Assembly (NCBI GenBank): GCA_035403465.1
Contig: DAONFG010000002.1
Location: 131,805-195,804, forward strand
Direction of reading: 5' to 3'
DNA length: 64,000 bases
Source of the DNA: JAAYBQ01 sp035403465
Lineage (GTDB): Bacteria; Spirochaetota; UBA4802; UBA5550
The number at the start of each line of letters is the position of its first letter. Positions within the stretch are counted from its first letter, which is position 1. A program made the position numbers and the translations under genes. The notes under the pieces were generated by a model. That model saw only the letters and a list, made by a program, of their open reading frames with translations. It ran no database searches and was not told the origin of the DNA. This document shows, in pieces, positions 51,821 to 61,793 of the stretch.

Positions 51821-54151
51821 ATGATACGCAAAACGCTTTATGCCCTGATCGATACCTGCAATAATTTTGTTGTGATCCACTACAGGGCCGTACTGATAAT
51901 ATTATTTCTGCTCACCATCCCCATGGCTTATTTTTACTCACAGCAGCGGCACGAAAACCATATCGGCATATACTTCGACAGGGATAATGAAGACCTCGTT
52001 TATTACCGGGAGTTCCAGGAAAAATACGGCAATGAGGAATTCATCATGGTTGTATTCAAGGAACCGGACATTTTTACAGTAAAAAATATGGATGTGATCA
52101 GGGACATAACCTCGTCCCTTAAGAACATTGACGGTGTGCAGAGAGCCCTGAGCCTGACCGAGGTTAAGGAGGCATATGGTGAGGCTGATTCGATCTCATT
52201 CAGGCCGGTTATCCCGGATAATTATACTGAAGATTCTTTAACCGGATTAAAAAACCGTGTACTTGCCGACCGGAACCTTGTAAACAGCGTTATATCTCCT
52301 GACGGTACAACGACAGCGATTTTCGCACAGCTTCAGCCCTTCAGGGATGAAAAAAAGAGACATCTTGTAAACACAGTCATTGACGAGGTTGAGAAAGCCG
52401 GATCCGGGCGCACTGAACTTCACATTGCAGGAGTTCCTGTGGTTGAGGCCAGGATGAACATCCTCTCAGCCAGGGATTACAACCTTTTTGTCCCTATAAC
52501 TCTACTCATCATTTTTATTTTAGTAGCCATCAACCTGCGCAACTGGACACTCTCCCTTCTTACCCTGGCCAACATGCTTCTTATTTTTGCATGGGGCATA
52601 GGCATATACTGCATGGCGGGACAGACTTTCAACATGCTTACTGTAATACTGGGACCCATGCTGCTTACCACCGCTGTCGAACACTCGATACATGTCCTTT
52701 CCCAGTTCGAGGAGGACTATATCGCATCTGATGGAAGGAACAATTATGCAGATCTCGTCCGCATGACAATCAGGGAGGTCTGGATTCCATGCTTTCTCAC
52801 GAGCGCGACTACTGCCATGGGATTCCTTTCTTTCGGCAAGGCTACAGTCCAGCCTGTCCAGACTATCGGTATATATACAGCGATAATGGTGCTGCTCGGT
52901 TTTATAATAACGATGGTATTTATGCCCGCTGCACTCATGTTCCTTCAGAACAGGATGCATAAACAAATATCATGGAAGACCCGGAACTCCGTACAGGCCC
53001 ACGATAGCGGGATAATAATGCATCTGCTTATGAAACTCGTAAATTTTGATGTACGCCATTACAAACCGATTTCAATCATCATGACCGGACTTCTCCTTAT
53101 CTCCGCGGCAATAGGTATCTATAAACTTCATTTTGAGACGAACACAATCCAGTACCTCACAGAGAAGGATTCAACAAAGTCCGACATACGGTTCATCGAG
53201 AAAAACCTCGGCGGGTCCATTCCTTTTGCTATAACCATACAGGCTAAAACCCCGGAATATGATTTCAGCAATCCTGAAAGCCTGAAGCTCATAGACCGGG
53301 CCCAGAGAGACCTGATGGATATAAGCAATGGGAAATACACCTATTCATTCTCAATCGCAAACTATTTCCCCGAAATCAACCGAGCCTTCCACGAAAATGA
53401 TCAGCGTTACTTTAAAATCCCGGAATCGCAAATGGATGTTCTTGATTTTTACGAAATCGGTGACCAGGAGGTCATCAGCCGTGTAGTGGCCCCTGACCGC
53501 ATGGAGGCCAGTATTAATTTTCAGACCACCTGGGGAAATAACAGCGATGCGCTGAATAATTTTAATAGCATCAGCCGGCACATGGATGAACTTCTGGGCG
53601 GGAATTATACCTGGAAAATTACCGGCCTTTCCACCCTGTACCTCAAGATGGAAACGAACCTTATGACTACACAGATCAGCAGCTTTATACTTTCATTTAT
53701 CCTGATATTCGGTATGATGTTTTTCGTATGCAGGAACATAAAGCTGACAATCATCAGCATGATACCGAATATTTTCCCGATATTCATCACCCTGGGAATA
53801 ATGGGAATATTTAACATCCCGTTTGATGTTGCCACTATCATGATCGGAAGTGTGACACTCGGTATCGTGGTAGATGATACAACACACTATATGATATGGT
53901 TCAGGCGCAACATGGTCAAGGGTATGACTCACAAGGATGCAATAGTGCAGACATTCAAAGACGTTGGCAAACCTACATTTATAACGTCGCTTGTCCTGTG
54001 TCTCGGTTTCGGCGTCCTGATGCTTGGGAGCATAAGACCTACCCAGTATTTCGGAATACTTTCGGCGTTTGCCATGCTCATAGCACCGTTCGGGGATTAC
54101 CTTATGCTTCCGGCGCTCATATTGATCTTTAAGCCGAAGATTACAAAATAA
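51821..54151 (+). CDS. MMPL/RND-superfamily exporter
   Basis: 776 residues from ATG 51821, where the first membrane helix begins properly; an ATG at 51749 would add 24 odd residues. Two repeats of one helix, a large periplasmic domain and five helices (sterol-sensing-domain-like), e.g. LLIFILVAINLRNWTLSLLTLANMLLIFAWG and GSVTLGIVVDDTTHYMIWFRR. HpnN-like proteins of this type export lipids such as hopanoids. Substrate not evident. Converges with mnmE (5-nt gap). Confidence 0.85.
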   Translation: MIRKTLYALIDTCNNFVVIHYRAVLIILFLLTIPMAYFYSQQRHENHIGIYFDRDNEDLVYYREFQEKYGNEEFIMVVFKEPDIFTVKNMDVIRDITSSLKNIDGVQRALSLTEVKEAYGEADSISFRPVIPDNYTEDSLTGLKNRVLADRNLVNSVISPDGTTTAIFAQLQPFRDEKKRHLVNTVIDEVEKAGSGRTELHIAGVPVVEARMNILSARDYNLFVPITLLIIFILVAINLRNWTLSLLTLANMLLIFAWGIGIYCMAGQTFNMLTVILGPMLLTTAVEHSIHVLSQFEEDYIASDGRNNYADLVRMTIREVWIPCFLTSATTAMGFLSFGKATVQPVQTIGIYTAIMVLLGFIITMVFMPAALMFLQNRMHKQISWKTRNSVQAHDSGIIMHLLMKLVNFDVRHYKPISIIMTGLLLISAAIGIYKLHFETNTIQYLTEKDSTKSDIRFIEKNLGGSIPFAITIQAKTPEYDFSNPESLKLIDRAQRDLMDISNGKYTYSFSIANYFPEINRAFHENDQRYFKIPESQMDVLDFYEIGDQEVISRVVAPDRMEASINFQTTWGNNSDALNNFNSISRHMDELLGGNYTWKITGLSTLYLKMETNLMTTQISSFILSFILIFGMMFFVCRNIKLTIISMIPNIFPIFITLGIMGIFNIPFDVATIMIGSVTLGIVVDDTTHYMIWFRRNMVKGMTHKDAIVQTFKDVGKPTFITSLVLCLGFGVLMLGSIRPTQYFGILSAFAMLIAPFGDYLMLPALILIFKPKITK

Positions 54152-54156
54152 TAATG

Positions 54157-55512
54157 CTACTTCCCTATACAGAACCTGCTGAAAATTGATCCCAGCACAT
54201 CCTCAGGGGTTATCTCCCCTGTTACTTCAGATAGAATGGCTATAAGCTCGTCCAGCACAAAGGCTATTATTTCGGGAAGTTCTCCGCGCCTGAACAGTTC
54301 CGTGAGGCCGTCCATTCGTTCTATTGCAGAATCCAGTATGTTCAGGACCCGCACATCGGCCAGGAACGAGTTTTTATAATCAACAAATTCACCGGTAATC
54401 ACAGCCTTCAGGGCCTCTTCAAGTTCCCTGAACCCGGCCCCGCTTTTAGCACATACAGGTATGAACTCATAACCTGTTTCACCGGCAAGGGACTTTGCAA
54501 AATCTTTTTCCACAAGGTCTATCTTGTTCAGGATAAAAAGAGTTTTCTTGCCGCTGGTACTGCTTATTATTTTCCTGTCCTCTTCTGTAATTCCCGAAGA
54601 GGCATCGATCACAATCAGAACCACGCTCGCGTCAGCAAGCTTTCTGCGTGTAAGTTCAATTCCCATTCGCTCAACATCGTCTGTCGGTGTCCCTATACCC
54701 GCAGTGTCAGTGAGGTTGATCCTTATACCGCCGACCTGCAGCGTCTCACGTATCAGGTCACGTGTTGTCCCCGGGATGTCCGACACAAGCGCCCGCTCCT
54801 CGTTCAGAATCAGGTTCATCAGGCTGGATTTCCCGACGTTGGGACGTCCTGCCAGGATCACGTCAAGGCCCTGCGAAGCCTTTTTCCCTTCGCCGCACCT
54901 TCTCCGTATGTCTGCAAGCGATTCTTCAACGGACTTAACCATCTCCATTGCATTCTCATATGACACGAACTCAATTTCCTGGTCAGAAAAATCTATCCCC
55001 GCCTCTATATCCGCCTTGAGAAGAACAAGCTGTTCGCGCAAGGATTGCACCGCGACTTTAAGCGACCCGTGCATCTGGTTTAGCGAAGCGCTTATCTCCC
55101 ACTCACTCCTTGCGTTTATCAGGCTGTTTATAGCCTCCGCAGCTGTAAGGTCCATCCTGCCGTTCAGGAAACCGCGCTTTGAAAACTCGCCGGGTTCAGC
55201 GGCCCGCACTCCATGTTTAAAAAGAAGCCGCAGGATACTGCTGACCACAAGCGGGTTCCCGTGACAGAAAATCTCCGCCATATCCTCGCCTGTAAAGCTT
55301 GCCGGACCCTGGTAATAAACGAGAATCACATCATCAACCAGCGCATCACCGTTAATGACCGAACCGTAAGCCGCGTACCTGTTTTTTATTAAGTCACTTC
55401 TACTGAAGATGGAGCATGCGGCCCTGTATGATCCAGGACCGCTTACCCGTATGACCGCTATGGAGGAATTGACCGGCGCAGATGCCGGCGCGCAGATTGT
55501 ATCGCTGAACAT
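54157..55512 (-). CDS. mnmE: tRNA modification GTPase MnmE
   Basis: 451 residues. Folate-binding N-terminus, a GTPase domain (about 215-370) with GRPNVGKSSL, DTAGIG and NKID, and the C-terminal FCIGK. With MnmG it installs the 5-carboxymethylaminomethyl group on wobble uridine of several tRNAs. Starts one base into the jag stop, last gene in the rpmH cluster. Confidence 0.96.
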   Translation of the reverse strand: MFSDTICAPASAPVNSSIAVIRVSGPGSYRAACSIFSRSDLIKNRYAAYGSVINGDALVDDVILVYYQGPASFTGEDMAEIFCHGNPLVVSSILRLLFKHGVRAAEPGEFSKRGFLNGRMDLTAAEAINSLINARSEWEISASLNQMHGSLKVAVQSLREQLVLLKADIEAGIDFSDQEIEFVSYENAMEMVKSVEESLADIRRRCGEGKKASQGLDVILAGRPNVGKSSLMNLILNEERALVSDIPGTTRDLIRETLQVGGIRINLTDTAGIGTPTDDVERMGIELTRRKLADASVVLIVIDASSGITEEDRKIISSTSGKKTLFILNKIDLVEKDFAKSLAGETGYEFIPVCAKSGAGFRELEEALKAVITGEFVDYKNSFLADVRVLNILDSAIERMDGLTELFRRGELPEIIAFVLDELIAILSEVTGEITPEDVLGSIFSRFCIGK

Positions 55513-56156
55513 TATTTTTTATTAGCAGGGGATATCCTGATCTTTCTATATATTCCCTGCCCTTCACTCTTTGTAACAACACGTTTGTCGTTCTGAAGGG
55601 TAAGGTGTATAAGTCGTCTTTCAAACGGGTTCATCGGCTCAAGCGTAAGTGGCCTTCCGGACTTGACTACCTTGATCGCCATGTCCCTTGACATTTTTTT
55701 CAGAGCCTTCTCTCTTTTATCCCTGTATGCCTCTATGTCGAGTATGATCTTCTTCTCGCTCCCTGTGGTATTGTTGATCATGAGGTTAACCATGAACTGA
55801 AGCGCTTCGAGAGTCTTTCCTTTTTTACCAATAATGAGGCCTGAACTGGTTTTGCTCTCCAGTTCAACATAAACCTTGGTCTCGCCCTCCTTGATGTCTT
55901 TGACAGAACCATCGATATTCATTTTATCAAGAAGTGTTTCCAGTATCTCCCTGACCTTGTCTCCTACATCCTCACCACTCTCATTGTAATAAATCCTGAC
56001 CTTCGCAGGCCTTGACACACCGAATCCGAAAATCCCGCTTTTGCCCTGGTCAATAACCTCGACATTGACCTTTGAAGCATCCCTGATCCCGAGTTCAGCA
56101 AGGGCTTTCTTGGTCGCATCATCCGCTGTGCGGCCTTCAACTTCGATTACTTTCAT
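55512..56156 (-). CDS. jag: RNA-binding protein Jag/KhpB
   Basis: 214 residues. Jag-N domain (about 1-55: VIEVEGRTADDATKKALAELG), a KH domain with SSGLIIGKKGKTLEALQFM (about 108-126), and an R3H domain with NPFERRLIHLTLQNDKRVVTKSEG near the end. Binds RNA; in Gram-positives linked to cell elongation control. Located between yidC and mnmE as in many bacteria. Confidence 0.95.
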   Translation of the reverse strand: MKVIEVEGRTADDATKKALAELGIRDASKVNVEVIDQGKSGIFGFGVSRPAKVRIYYNESGEDVGDKVREILETLLDKMNIDGSVKDIKEGETKVYVELESKTSSGLIIGKKGKTLEALQFMVNLMINNTTGSEKKIILDIEAYRDKREKALKKMSRDMAIKVVKSGRPLTLEPMNPFERRLIHLTLQNDKRVVTKSEGQGIYRKIRISPANKK

Positions 56157-56202
56157 TATGAAGCCTCCTGACTTGTAATTGTATAATATCGTATATCACC
56201 AT

Positions 56203-57843
56203 TTAAGCTTTTTTCCCTATCCTGTTAACCACTGTCTGGTTGAGTATCTGGTACAGATTCTGGAGCAGCCAGTAAAGTACAAGTCCTGAAGGCATGTTCC
56301 AGAAAATAAAGAGCAGAATTACCGGCATCATGTACATCATCATCTTCTGCTGCTGGTTGCCTGTATCAACCATGGTCTGCTTCTGCTGGATGATTGTTGA
56401 AACAGTCATCAACAGCGGCAGTATATTAATATTGAATCCTGAAACTGTAAGCACTGTATCCGGCATCGACAGGTCTTTCATCCAGAACATGAACGGAGCA
56501 TGCCACATATCAATTGAGTTGATCAGCGCACTATAAAGTCCGAAGAAGAAAGGCATCTGCAGAAGGAGAGGCAGGCACCCGCCAAGGGGACTCACCTTGT
56601 TCTCCTTGTACATCCTCATCATCTCGCGCTGTGCAACATCCGGTTTGTCCTTGTATTTTGCCTGCATCTTCTTGATCTCGGGACCAAGCTCCTGCATCTT
56701 CTTCATTGAGTCCGTAGATTTTTTGGTAAGAGGCATGAATACGATCTTTGTGAGAATCGAAAATACCACGAGCGCCCATCCCAGGTTGCCGAAGAGTTTG
56801 TTGATCCATGTAAGGGCCCAAATAACAAAATACCTGATAGGTTCAATAAGCGTGCTCACGTCGGAAGCATCAACAAGCAGCGGGTCAACTGTCTTCAGCA
56901 TAGTCTTGTCCTTCTCCCCCAGGTAGACCCTGAAAGAACGAAGGACCTGTGCTCCCGGAGCAATATCCTTCATCTCCACCGTCATACCTGTCCTGCTTCC
57001 CGTATGAGCCCTGTTATCAAAGAGCATGGATGTCCCAGTGAAATCCTTCGGCTTCATTATGAGCAGAAAGTACCTGCTCATAATACCTGTATAATCAACA
57101 GCACCGTCCTTCTTTTTAAGGTCTTCAGCCTTTGAAAAGAATCCGCCGCCCTTCATATTCTGCGTATAATCGCTGCCGATTGAAAATATACCGACCATGC
57201 CGTTGTACCTGTTGGAATAATCCAGTTCAGGCCCCAGGATGTCAGAGGGTGAAAAAACTACTGAGCTGTTCTTGAATTTTAGATTTTCTTTCCCTGTATT
57301 AATGAATGCATAATCAATAGTGAAGTCATATCCCTTCTCTGTAAAACGGTAGATCTTCTCTATTCTCAAAGGTTTCCCGTCTATGGTAATATCAGTAAAA
57401 AATTTTACAGTTCTCCCGTCCACCTTAGCAGTATTCCAGGCGGCATCAGCCATGCTGTTGCCTTTCATAAACTCATCTTCAGAAAAATGAACTGCAAAAT
57501 CAAGAGTTCCTCTTGAGCTGAATTTATCACCGAAAACCAGGTCAATATTCCGTTCCTTATAATTTGCTTTTTTTATTGCTCCGCCGCGGTTGGTCAGCTC
57601 AAACACAAATTTTTCTGTAGTCAGGCCGATAGATTCCTCTTTTACATTTTTTGCTGCTGGAATTACTATCAGGGATTTTTCCGGGGATTTCTGATCTGCG
57701 GCGCCGGTGCTCTCTGTGCTCATGGCAGTTGTGCCGGGTGCAGTATTCTGCTCAATATTTTTTTTATCAGGAGCAAAATACCACATCCATGCCGCCCACA
57801 AACCGGCTGTAAGAACAAATGCTAGCAAGGTTCTTTTTTCCAT
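56203..57843 (-). CDS. yidC: Membrane protein insertase YidC
   Basis: 546 residues. Gram-negative-type: N-terminal helix (about 6-22), a large periplasmic beta-sandwich domain (about 65-330), then five core helices with GNLGWALVVFSILTKIVFMPL (in part) and NKVSPLGGCLPLLLQMPFFFGLY and a short basic tail. Inserts proteins into the inner membrane with or without Sec. The periplasmic domain supports a diderm organism. Confidence 0.97.
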   Translation of the reverse strand: MEKRTLLAFVLTAGLWAAWMWYFAPDKKNIEQNTAPGTTAMSTESTGAADQKSPEKSLIVIPAAKNVKEESIGLTTEKFVFELTNRGGAIKKANYKERNIDLVFGDKFSSRGTLDFAVHFSEDEFMKGNSMADAAWNTAKVDGRTVKFFTDITIDGKPLRIEKIYRFTEKGYDFTIDYAFINTGKENLKFKNSSVVFSPSDILGPELDYSNRYNGMVGIFSIGSDYTQNMKGGGFFSKAEDLKKKDGAVDYTGIMSRYFLLIMKPKDFTGTSMLFDNRAHTGSRTGMTVEMKDIAPGAQVLRSFRVYLGEKDKTMLKTVDPLLVDASDVSTLIEPIRYFVIWALTWINKLFGNLGWALVVFSILTKIVFMPLTKKSTDSMKKMQELGPEIKKMQAKYKDKPDVAQREMMRMYKENKVSPLGGCLPLLLQMPFFFGLYSALINSIDMWHAPFMFWMKDLSMPDTVLTVSGFNINILPLLMTVSTIIQQKQTMVDTGNQQQKMMMYMMPVILLFIFWNMPSGLVLYWLLQNLYQILNQTVVNRIGKKA

Positions 57844-57951
57844 TATTTATTCCTTAAATTAAATTAATTGAAAATATCTGACACACATAGATACTCTTTC
57901 AGACTGGAAAAAGGCCGGAATGTTAAGGCAGGAGTAAAAATAAATATGAAG

Positions 57952-58224
57952 TTATTTCCTTAAACTGAATGTTTCAGGAACAGGATCAAATCCGGAGCCG
58001 CCGAAAGGATTACATGAAAGAATTCTTTTAACGGCAAGATAGCCACCTTTGATTATACCGAACCTGCTGATAGCCTGCGCAGAATAGGCTGAACAAGTAG
58101 GATAATACCTGCATGAGGCAGGCAGCCAAGGTGATATTAACAGCTTATAAACCTTTATTATATAAACAGCCGTCTCTGCAAAAAGCTTACCGGCTGAATT
58201 GCTGATAATTCTAATCAGATTCAT
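57952..58224 (-). CDS. yidD: Membrane insertion efficiency factor YidD
   Basis: 90 residues. ISPWLPASCRYYPTCSAYSAQAI and CNPFGGSGFDPVP are the family motifs. It helps YidC-dependent insertion. Its start overlaps the rnpA stop by 14 nt. Confidence 0.95.
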   Translation of the reverse strand: MNLIRIISNSAGKLFAETAVYIIKVYKLLISPWLPASCRYYPTCSAYSAQAISRFGIIKGGYLAVKRILSCNPFGGSGFDPVPETFSLRK

Positions 58225-58582
58225 TTAAAATCCCCGAGTTTTTGAATACTTTTACTAAATCGCCCCTGAATTCTTCAAAACTCATTTCCCTGGAGCCCGG
58301 ACCGGGTTTTATTATAATAGTGATCCCTGTATTCATATTATTTAATAATTCATTACAAATGGCTCGAATTCTCCGCTTTATCCTGTTTCTGTCGTGAGCC
58401 TTTCCCAGCTTTTTGCTGAGCGATATTCCTATCCTTATATCTTTAATGGTTGAATTATTACTTTTTTCTTCAAATTTACTCTTTAATAGGAAAACAATAA
58501 CTGCTTTACCCCTGAATTTTTTTCCCCTGGTGAAGACTTCGTTATATGATTTCCTCCCTTTTAATGAATATGCCTTTTTCAC
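58211..58582 (-). CDS. rnpA: Ribonuclease P protein component
   Basis: 123 residues. Small basic protein that binds the P RNA and helps mature tRNA 5' ends. RNRIKRRIRAI (about 70-80) is the RNR motif, preceded by RIGISLSKKLGKAHD. Starts 22 nt after the rpmH stop. Confidence 0.95.
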   Translation of the reverse strand: MKKAYSLKGRKSYNEVFTRGKKFRGKAVIVFLLKSKFEEKSNNSTIKDIRIGISLSKKLGKAHDRNRIKRRIRAICNELLNNMNTGITIIIKPGPGSREMSFEEFRGDLVKVFKNSGILNESD

Positions 58583-58604
58583 ATACTTTTATCTGGAATT
58601 CAGA

Positions 58605-58763
58605 TTACTTGGGCATCCTTTTTTCATCAGAAACTGTAAGTTTTTTTCTGCCTTTTCTTCTTCTTCTCATAAGTACTTTTCTTCCTTCCTCTGTGAGCAT
58701 TCTTGCTCTGAAGCCATGCTTCCTTACCCTTTTCGTTCTGCTTGGCTGAAATGTCCTTTGCAT
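58605..58763 (-). CDS. rpmH: 50S ribosomal protein L34
   Basis: 52 residues, starting MQRTFQPSRTKRVRKHGFRA and continuing RMLTEEGRKVLMRRRRKGRK. This is the L34 signature; the C-terminal KLTVSDEKRMPK is slightly longer than the common 44-46 residues. First gene of the minus-strand rpmH-mnmE cluster. Confidence 0.97.
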   Translation of the reverse strand: MQRTFQPSRTKRVRKHGFRARMLTEEGRKVLMRRRRKGRKKLTVSDEKRMPK

Positions 58764-58845
58764 TTGAAGTACCTCTCTAAGATTATAATTTCAATATCTG
58801 AGTATTGGTTGTTTTCAGTTAAAATGCGGCTAAATTTAAAGGATT

Positions 58846-58873
58846 ATCGTAAAATGAGTTCGATTTTTGTCAA
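58846..58873 (-). promoter_or_regulatory. Predicted promoter of rpmH
   Basis: On the minus strand TTGACA (58873 to 58868) and, after 16 bases, TACGAT (58851 to 58846) as -35/-10; an overlapping GATAAT is an alternative -10. Located about 80 nt upstream of rpmH. No DnaA-box cluster is seen here. Confidence 0.55.
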
Positions 58874-58906
58874 TATTAATTTCCGGCAATTCCTTTTCGC
58901 ACATGT

Positions 58907-59815
58907 TTAACTCTTTTTCATCAGGTTTTCCAGGGCAGGCCCAAGTTCAGGGAACTGGAAACTATACTTCTCCTTTACAAGTTTTTCAGGCACAGCTTTC
59001 TGCCCTCCTGCCAGAAAAGCCCCGAATTCACCCATCATTATTTTTAGAGCGAAAACCGGAACAAAGGGAATAATAACCGGTTTACCACAACTTTTAGCCA
59101 TGATTGCGGTAAATTCACTGTTGCGCACCATAACAGGAGCTGTGCAGTTATACCGGCCGGACATTTTTTTATCCTTAACCGCTTTTAGAATAATTCCGCA
59201 GACATCATCAATATGTATCCATGGAAACCACTGCTTCCCGCTGCCAAGTTTTGCCCCCATCATCATTCCGAACACTTTTTTCATAAGGGGAAACGCGCCG
59301 CCGCCGCCCAGTACTGTTCCAAACCGCATTATTACAACACGCGCTCCATTTGCATCGGCCTTCATCGCTTCATCCTCCCATCGCCTGCACACCATTGCGA
59401 GAAAATCATCACCTGCAGCATGTTTCTCGGTTATTTCCTCATCTCCATGCATTCCGTAGAACCCCACCGCGGAGGCATTAATCAGCACCTTTGCCTTTGA
59501 CTTTTTTCTTCCCATGGCCTCAACAATGTTTGCCGTGGATATACTCCTGCTGTTGTATATATACTCTTTTTTAGTTTTATTCCACCTTGTGAAAACACTT
59601 GTGCCGGCAAGATTGACAACCACATCATGCTCACCAATTATATCCTGCCAGTTTCCCTGTACTGTAAGGTCACATTTAACATAACTGAACTTTTTCCTGA
59701 AAAGTTCAGGATTACCTTTTCTGGCAAAAACTGTGACATCATACCCATAATTAAGCAGGTCCCTGGTAATCCGTTCCCCGATAAAACCAAGCCCCCCTGT
59801 TACAGCCACCTTCAT
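58907..59815 (-). CDS. TIGR01777-family NAD-dependent epimerase
   Basis: 302 residues. NAD-binding VTGGLGFIGERI at the N-terminus, VVNLAGTSVFTRW, SAVGFYG, and a C-terminal DUF1731-like region (GRYNCTAPVMVRNSEF ... LAGGQKAVPEKL). Homologues include YfcH. The substrate is not known. It occupies the place dnaA often holds upstream of rpmH. Confidence 0.93.
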   Translation of the reverse strand: MKVAVTGGLGFIGERITRDLLNYGYDVTVFARKGNPELFRKKFSYVKCDLTVQGNWQDIIGEHDVVVNLAGTSVFTRWNKTKKEYIYNSRSISTANIVEAMGRKKSKAKVLINASAVGFYGMHGDEEITEKHAAGDDFLAMVCRRWEDEAMKADANGARVVIMRFGTVLGGGGAFPLMKKVFGMMMGAKLGSGKQWFPWIHIDDVCGIILKAVKDKKMSGRYNCTAPVMVRNSEFTAIMAKSCGKPVIIPFVPVFALKIMMGEFGAFLAGGQKAVPEKLVKEKYSFQFPELGPALENLMKKS

Positions 59816-60038
59816 ATATTTCTCCTGAGAGTTTCAAACGCTTATTAATATTAAGCAAAATACATTAATACCTCATAAAAAAAAGGAGATTTCCTGAAAA
59901 AAACATGATAGATTCCTTTAAACTTTATAAATTATCTAATAAGTTCTGTTATAAATGTGGAACTGATAAACAAATCCTGATAATAATCCAGGGATTAGTG
60001 TTCATAGATAATTAATTTTCATTTCCAGGAGGATTTAA

Positions 60039-60542
60039 ATGACATTTAGTACAACCAACGTTATCAATGATCTTGCAGTCAAATCATCTGAACAGTATGT
60101 CACCTTTCTCATAAATACTGAGATATACGGGATAGAGGTTCTCAAGGTAAAAGAGATAGTAGGAATGACTAATATCACCCCTGTTCCGAACAGTGAAAAA
60201 TATCTCAAGGGTGTAATTAACCTGCGCGGAATTGTTGTTCCCGTAATCGATCTGAGACTTAAATTCAATATCCCTGAAAAGGAATATGATGCTTTCACAG
60301 TAATACTCATACTGGAACATAAGGATTCGCTTGTAGGGGTGATTGTTGACGCGGTTTCCGATGTAATCACTGCCCCGGGATTGATGCAGGAAGTGCCCAA
60401 CTTTCACGTCAGCATTCAACGTGATGTCCTCAAGGGAGTACTCAATAAGGACGACACGCTGATAATTGTGCTTAATTCCGACATAATGCTGACTGCAAGA
60501 GACCTGGAAGTACTTTCAGAAATAGATAACACCGGTAAGTAA
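60039..60542 (+). CDS. cheW: Chemotaxis coupling protein CheW
   Basis: 167 residues after CCAGGAGGA. CheW folds as two SH3-like barrels: QYVTFLINTEIYGIEVLKVKEIV, PVPNSEKYLKGVINLRGIVVPVIDLR and VGVIVDAVSDVI are its conserved pieces. It links receptors to CheA. Genes for a partial chemoreceptor follow 80 nt later. Confidence 0.96.
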   Translation: MTFSTTNVINDLAVKSSEQYVTFLINTEIYGIEVLKVKEIVGMTNITPVPNSEKYLKGVINLRGIVVPVIDLRLKFNIPEKEYDAFTVILILEHKDSLVGVIVDAVSDVITAPGLMQEVPNFHVSIQRDVLKGVLNKDDTLIIVLNSDIMLTARDLEVLSEIDNTGK

Positions 60543-60622
60543 TTTTGCCCGGCATGCTCACTGTGATAATAAACACGTATTATGGTTCAGGCTGGTTTTG
60601 TTGACGGATACGGATTGAAACA

Positions 60623-61756
60623 ATGAAAATACGTTCATTCAGGCTCAGGATCCTATCCGTTACCACAGCCGTTGTGATGGCCGCAATAATAACCATATCC
60701 GCGATCTCAATCTATATAACCTGCTCAACTCTTAATCGAAACATGAATGATCACATGACACTCAAACTTGATTCAATATCAAAAGAAATCGAGTTTAAGC
60801 TTAATGCTCACTCTTCCCTTGTAAAATCTCTTGCACTGCTCGGCCAAAGGAATGGCGGGAATATTTCGAGCATAGAACATGTTATTATCCTTAAGAATTT
60901 CAGTTCTGCCAATGCAGAAAGTTTCGGATTCGGTATATGGTATGAACCGTATCTGTATAAAGGAATACGATACTATGGTCCCTATGTTTACAGGGATAAC
61001 GGTGAACCCGTTTATACCGGTGCATATTCTCAGGCTTCATATGACTTTCATAACAAAGGATGGTACCTTGCAGGTAGAAAGGCTGATCAATCCTCTTATA
61101 TTGCATGGTCCTCCCCGGTTTTTGAAAATGCATCGGGTGCTGTCCTTGTCTCTGCTGTATCACCTTTCTTTGATAGTAACAAATCCCTGCTTGGCGTGGC
61201 AGGAGGCGATTTCGATATTTCCGGTATAAAAAAAATAATTGAGACTATTCATGATGACAGTACCGGTCTCAACGCTTTTTTGCTTAATACGGACGGAACA
61301 CTTATAGCCTCTTCCGATAAAACTCTTTTAACTAATACAGAACCGGATCAGCATGGCAACAGCAGTTTTGCCGCATTGGGTAAAGCTGTTAAGAGCACAA
61401 AGAACGGTGTCGCATCAGTTTACAATTCAGGTAATTCCGCCAGTGTTTACTTCAGGGAGATCAGCGGTACGGGCTGGACTCTCTGTTTAATAGTTAATAA
61501 TAGTTCGTTCTACGCGCCTGTATGGAAGATTCTAAGTGCAGCAAGGGCAGGGATCATTTCAGAAATAGTCCTTTCAACTGATGAACAGAAAGCGGGCATT
61601 GAACAGATACGCATGGCTATCCTGGAACTGGATACCATGACCCGGCAGAATGCTGAACTGTTTAAAATGACTTCGGCTGAAAATAATCAGATGGCGGACC
61701 AGGCAAGGGAAATGATGGCTCTTCTTAATGATTTTTCTGTAAAGGACAGGTCTTGA
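60623..61756 (+). CDS. Cache-domain chemoreceptor with internal deletion
   Basis: 377 residues. One membrane helix (about 10-35), then a double-Cache extracellular sensor (about 45-300) with AESFGFGIWYEP, GWYLAGRKADQSS and GVAGGDFDISGI. Then directly at about residue 303 follows AARAGIISEIVLSTDEQKAGIEQI and a terminal helix like the last part of a normal MCP. The second membrane helix, HAMP and the signalling tip (EAARAG/GRGFAVVA) are missing, so signalling across the membrane should fail. Pseudogene or truncated sensor. Confidence 0.8.
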   Translation: MKIRSFRLRILSVTTAVVMAAIITISAISIYITCSTLNRNMNDHMTLKLDSISKEIEFKLNAHSSLVKSLALLGQRNGGNISSIEHVIILKNFSSANAESFGFGIWYEPYLYKGIRYYGPYVYRDNGEPVYTGAYSQASYDFHNKGWYLAGRKADQSSYIAWSSPVFENASGAVLVSAVSPFFDSNKSLLGVAGGDFDISGIKKIIETIHDDSTGLNAFLLNTDGTLIASSDKTLLTNTEPDQHGNSSFAALGKAVKSTKNGVASVYNSGNSASVYFREISGTGWTLCLIVNNSSFYAPVWKILSAARAGIISEIVLSTDEQKAGIEQIRMAILELDTMTRQNAELFKMTSAENNQMADQAREMMALLNDFSVKDRS

Positions 61757-61793
61757 AAATGATTACGGAATTATCAAACATGCAGGCCGCCGT

